Shown here: piece by piece, positions 6,298 to 7,458 of the stretch | Numbering within the stretch: position 1 is the first letter of the stretch | How the letters are laid out: every line of letters starts with the position of its first letter | NCBI GenBank assembly: GCA_038065635.1 | Contig: JBBTQP010000054.1 | Location: 1 to 7,458, forward strand | DNA: 7,458 nucleotides | Reading direction: 5' to 3' | Source of the DNA: JAHJFW01 sp038065635 | Lineage (GTDB): Bacteria; Patescibacteriota; Patescibacteriia; 2-12-FULL-60-25 | Translations under genes and position numbers: made by a program | Notes under the pieces: generated by a model | Databases searched by the model: none | Seen by the model: only the letters and a program-made list of their open reading frames with translations | What the model was told of the DNA's origin: nothing

Positions 6298-7353
6298 CTA
6301 TAATTCCTCCGGCTTAATTCCGGCTTCCTCCAAAGTTTTGAGTAGTTTTTCCTCGAGATCTTTTGTAGCTTGAACCATCTCTTCTTCTGTTTTGTTTTCG
6401 TAAAATTCGGGTAAATGAGCGCTACCTATCTCACCAGCTAAAATCATAAGAGATTGGTAATTCTTTTTACTTTTTGTGAATGGAAGGAGTTTTTTAAAAG
6501 TCGCTCTCTTTTCCACGTTGTCCACTGCCTTATAGCAAATATCTTTCATCAAACGGATCTTTTCCAGCTGTTCCGAAAAAGCTTCTTTTTTCGTTCTTCT
6601 TAACTCTTTTTTCGCGGCTCGCGCTTGGATCGGGCTTTGTTCCCGTGTCTCCACTTGAATTTTTTCTCTCGTTCTTTCAATATTTTCATCATCCTCCCTT
6701 TGTGCCATTTCAGCTAACCGTTCACTTGGTTTGGATCCACTACTAGATTGTTGTTGTAAGAGCATGACTTTATACGCTATTTCTTTTGATAGCGCTCGTT
6801 TGAGTTCACTGACAGCACGCGTCGCATCCTCATAGCTCACAGCTCTTCCACCCTCCCCGAAATTTTTCACAACATCCTTCGGTTCATTGCCATCTATTAG
6901 GGCTTTCTGTAATTCTGAATCTAGTCGTTGTAGTTGAGTTTGGTAGCCTCTCAACCGAGTTAACGGATCACGCATTTCTTCTCCAGGGCTGTTCACCCTT
7001 TCATTTATCGAGGCCTGCTGTAGAATGGCGGTCTTATCTAAAGATTCATTTAATAATGCTTGGCGACGTTTCAATAAATCCGCCTTTTGTGCCTCTAGTA
7101 TATCCGGATCTTCCGCATCAGCTTCAATGTTGACCTCAATGAGATCCTGCTCCTTTCTAAGTGCATCGTAGATAGCCGCCGGAGTTCCGCGATCTTTTTC
7201 AGGAATCGGTCTCATAGCATCAACGTACTTTCCTTCTTGGGCTGCGTCATAGGATGTCCTTTCAAGGACGTCCATGGGCTTTTTTTTACGATTCGCTCCA
7301 ATTACTTCTTTAAGAGGAAACGGCATACTCGGATGTTCAAATTTTGTTCCCAT
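6298..7353 (-). CDS. Hypothetical hydrophilic coiled-coil-rich protein
   Basis: The 351-residue product has no recognised domain, signal peptide or membrane helix. It is highly charged with runs of Glu, Lys, Arg and Gln. Long helical, partly heptad-like segments lie at about 60-110, 129-155, 174-202 and 216-285, with a final one at 325-345, separated by short breaks such as QQSSSGSKPSE. It has a single cysteine (273). The N terminus, FEHPSMPFPLKEVIGANRKK, is proline-containing and basic and may be a flexible tail. A cytoplasmic structural, scaffold or filament-associated role would fit, but this is only fold-level inference. The ATG at 7351-7353 (reading left) is the first in frame; the preceding AATCCTCTACTCAAGCT has no Shine-Dalgarno. 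It is convergent with the kinase gene, and its codon use is more AT-rich than that gene. Confidence 0.75.
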   Translation of the reverse strand: MGTKFEHPSMPFPLKEVIGANRKKKPMDVLERTSYDAAQEGKYVDAMRPIPEKDRGTPAAIYDALRKEQDLIEVNIEADAEDPDILEAQKADLLKRRQALLNESLDKTAILQQASINERVNSPGEEMRDPLTRLRGYQTQLQRLDSELQKALIDGNEPKDVVKNFGEGGRAVSYEDATRAVSELKRALSKEIAYKVMLLQQQSSSGSKPSERLAEMAQREDDENIERTREKIQVETREQSPIQARAAKKELRRTKKEAFSEQLEKIRLMKDICYKAVDNVEKRATFKKLLPFTKSKKNYQSLMILAGEIGSAHLPEFYENKTEEEMVQATKDLEEKLLKTLEEAGIKPEEL

Positions 7354-7356
7354 AGC

Positions 7357-7385
7357 TTGAGTAGAGGATTATTTGTGAATAATAA
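7357..7385 (+). promoter_or_regulatory. Weak candidate plus-strand promoter before the orphan terminator
   Basis: TTGAGT (7357-7362) and TAATAA (7380-7385) are separated by 17 bases. If active it would start near 7392 and produce an RNA of about 60 bases ending at the terminator that follows. Such pairs arise often by chance in AT-rich spacers. Confidence 0.25.
7368..7383. repeat. 6-bp inverted repeat before the minus-strand gene
   Basis: ATTATT (7368-7373) and AATAAT (7378-7383) flank TGTG. The site is 15-30 bases before the minus-strand start codon, where an operator or -10 element of that gene would be expected. On the minus strand the sequence TATTAT could serve as a -10, but no matching -35 is seen. 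Confidence 0.35.
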
Positions 7386-7405
7386 GCTTGTATCGACCTC
7401 ATTTT

Positions 7406-7450
7406 ACCCCCAGTATGTAGAAAGTTGTCTACTCTGGGGGTTTTCTTTTT
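7406..7450 (+). terminator. Strong intrinsic terminator on the plus strand with no upstream plus-strand gene
   Basis: Outer arms ACCCCCAG (7406-7413) and CTGGGGGT (7434-7441) and inner arms GTAGA (7417-7421) and TCTAC (7428-7432) form a long hairpin with a small bulge and an AAGTTG loop, followed by TTTTCTTTTT (7441-7450). On the minus strand there is no T run after the hairpin, so it works left to right only. The nearest gene to the left runs the other way, so its natural client is unclear. Confidence 0.88.
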
Positions 7451-7458
7451 AGGGTAGA

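Noticed and set aside
7237..7452. 71-codon plus-strand frame at the right end
   Set aside because: It overlaps the start of the minus-strand gene in antisense, then reads through a strong terminator hairpin, and the protein has no natural features.
1..7458. CRISPR array, tRNA or insertion sequence
   Set aside because: No regularly spaced repeats, no cloverleaf-like segment with a TTCGA-type arm, and no transposase or paired terminal repeats were seen by eye.

Overview
The window looks like a piece of a bacterial chromosome with four unrelated transcription blocks and no obvious common pathway. The long eukaryote-like isoleucyl-tRNA synthetase (HYGH and KLSKS motifs), a small helical protein of unknown function beside it, a membrane-anchored Ser/Thr kinase and a hydrophilic coiled-coil protein would fit a member of the Candidate Phyla Radiation (Patescibacteria) or a similar uncultured lineage. 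That placement is inference from style only; no marker here fixes the taxonomy.

Positions 1-1320 are clearly more AT-rich than the rest and hold the remains of a restriction-modification locus. A short ORF (94-474) looks like a BamHI/BglII-type nuclease domain with an E-x-E active site. It runs directly into the C-terminal three quarters of a cytosine-5 DNA methyltransferase that closely resembles M.HaeIII (474-1265). The methyltransferase lacks its first ~84 residues, including the SAM-binding motif I and the catalytic Pro-Cys motif, so it should be inactive. An abrupt junction at about 470-474, partial reading frames at both edges and a sharp composition change at about 1330 point to a recombined, decaying or misassembled island.

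Positions 1326-4700 carry a 113-residue acidic, TPR-like hypothetical protein, an 81-base spacer packed with copies of the hexamer ATCGTT in both orientations, and complete ileS (1749-4700). The ileS product charges tRNA-Ile and is the only clear housekeeping gene.

Positions 4705-6297 form a self-contained unit: a TTGACA promoter just after the ileS stop, a good Shine-Dalgarno site, a PknB-type Ser/Thr kinase with one transmembrane helix and an outside C-terminal domain, and a strong intrinsic terminator. The kinase gene is visibly more GC-rich than its neighbours.

Positions 6298-7353 (minus strand) encode a 351-residue hydrophilic helical protein of unknown function, convergent with the kinase gene and stopping at its terminator. 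Its 5' side (7354-7458) contains a short inverted repeat and a strong plus-strand terminator with no plus-strand gene before it. I see no tRNA, rRNA, CRISPR array or insertion sequence. No clearly new system emerges; the oddest items are the broken R-M locus, the ATCGTT cluster and the orphan terminator.
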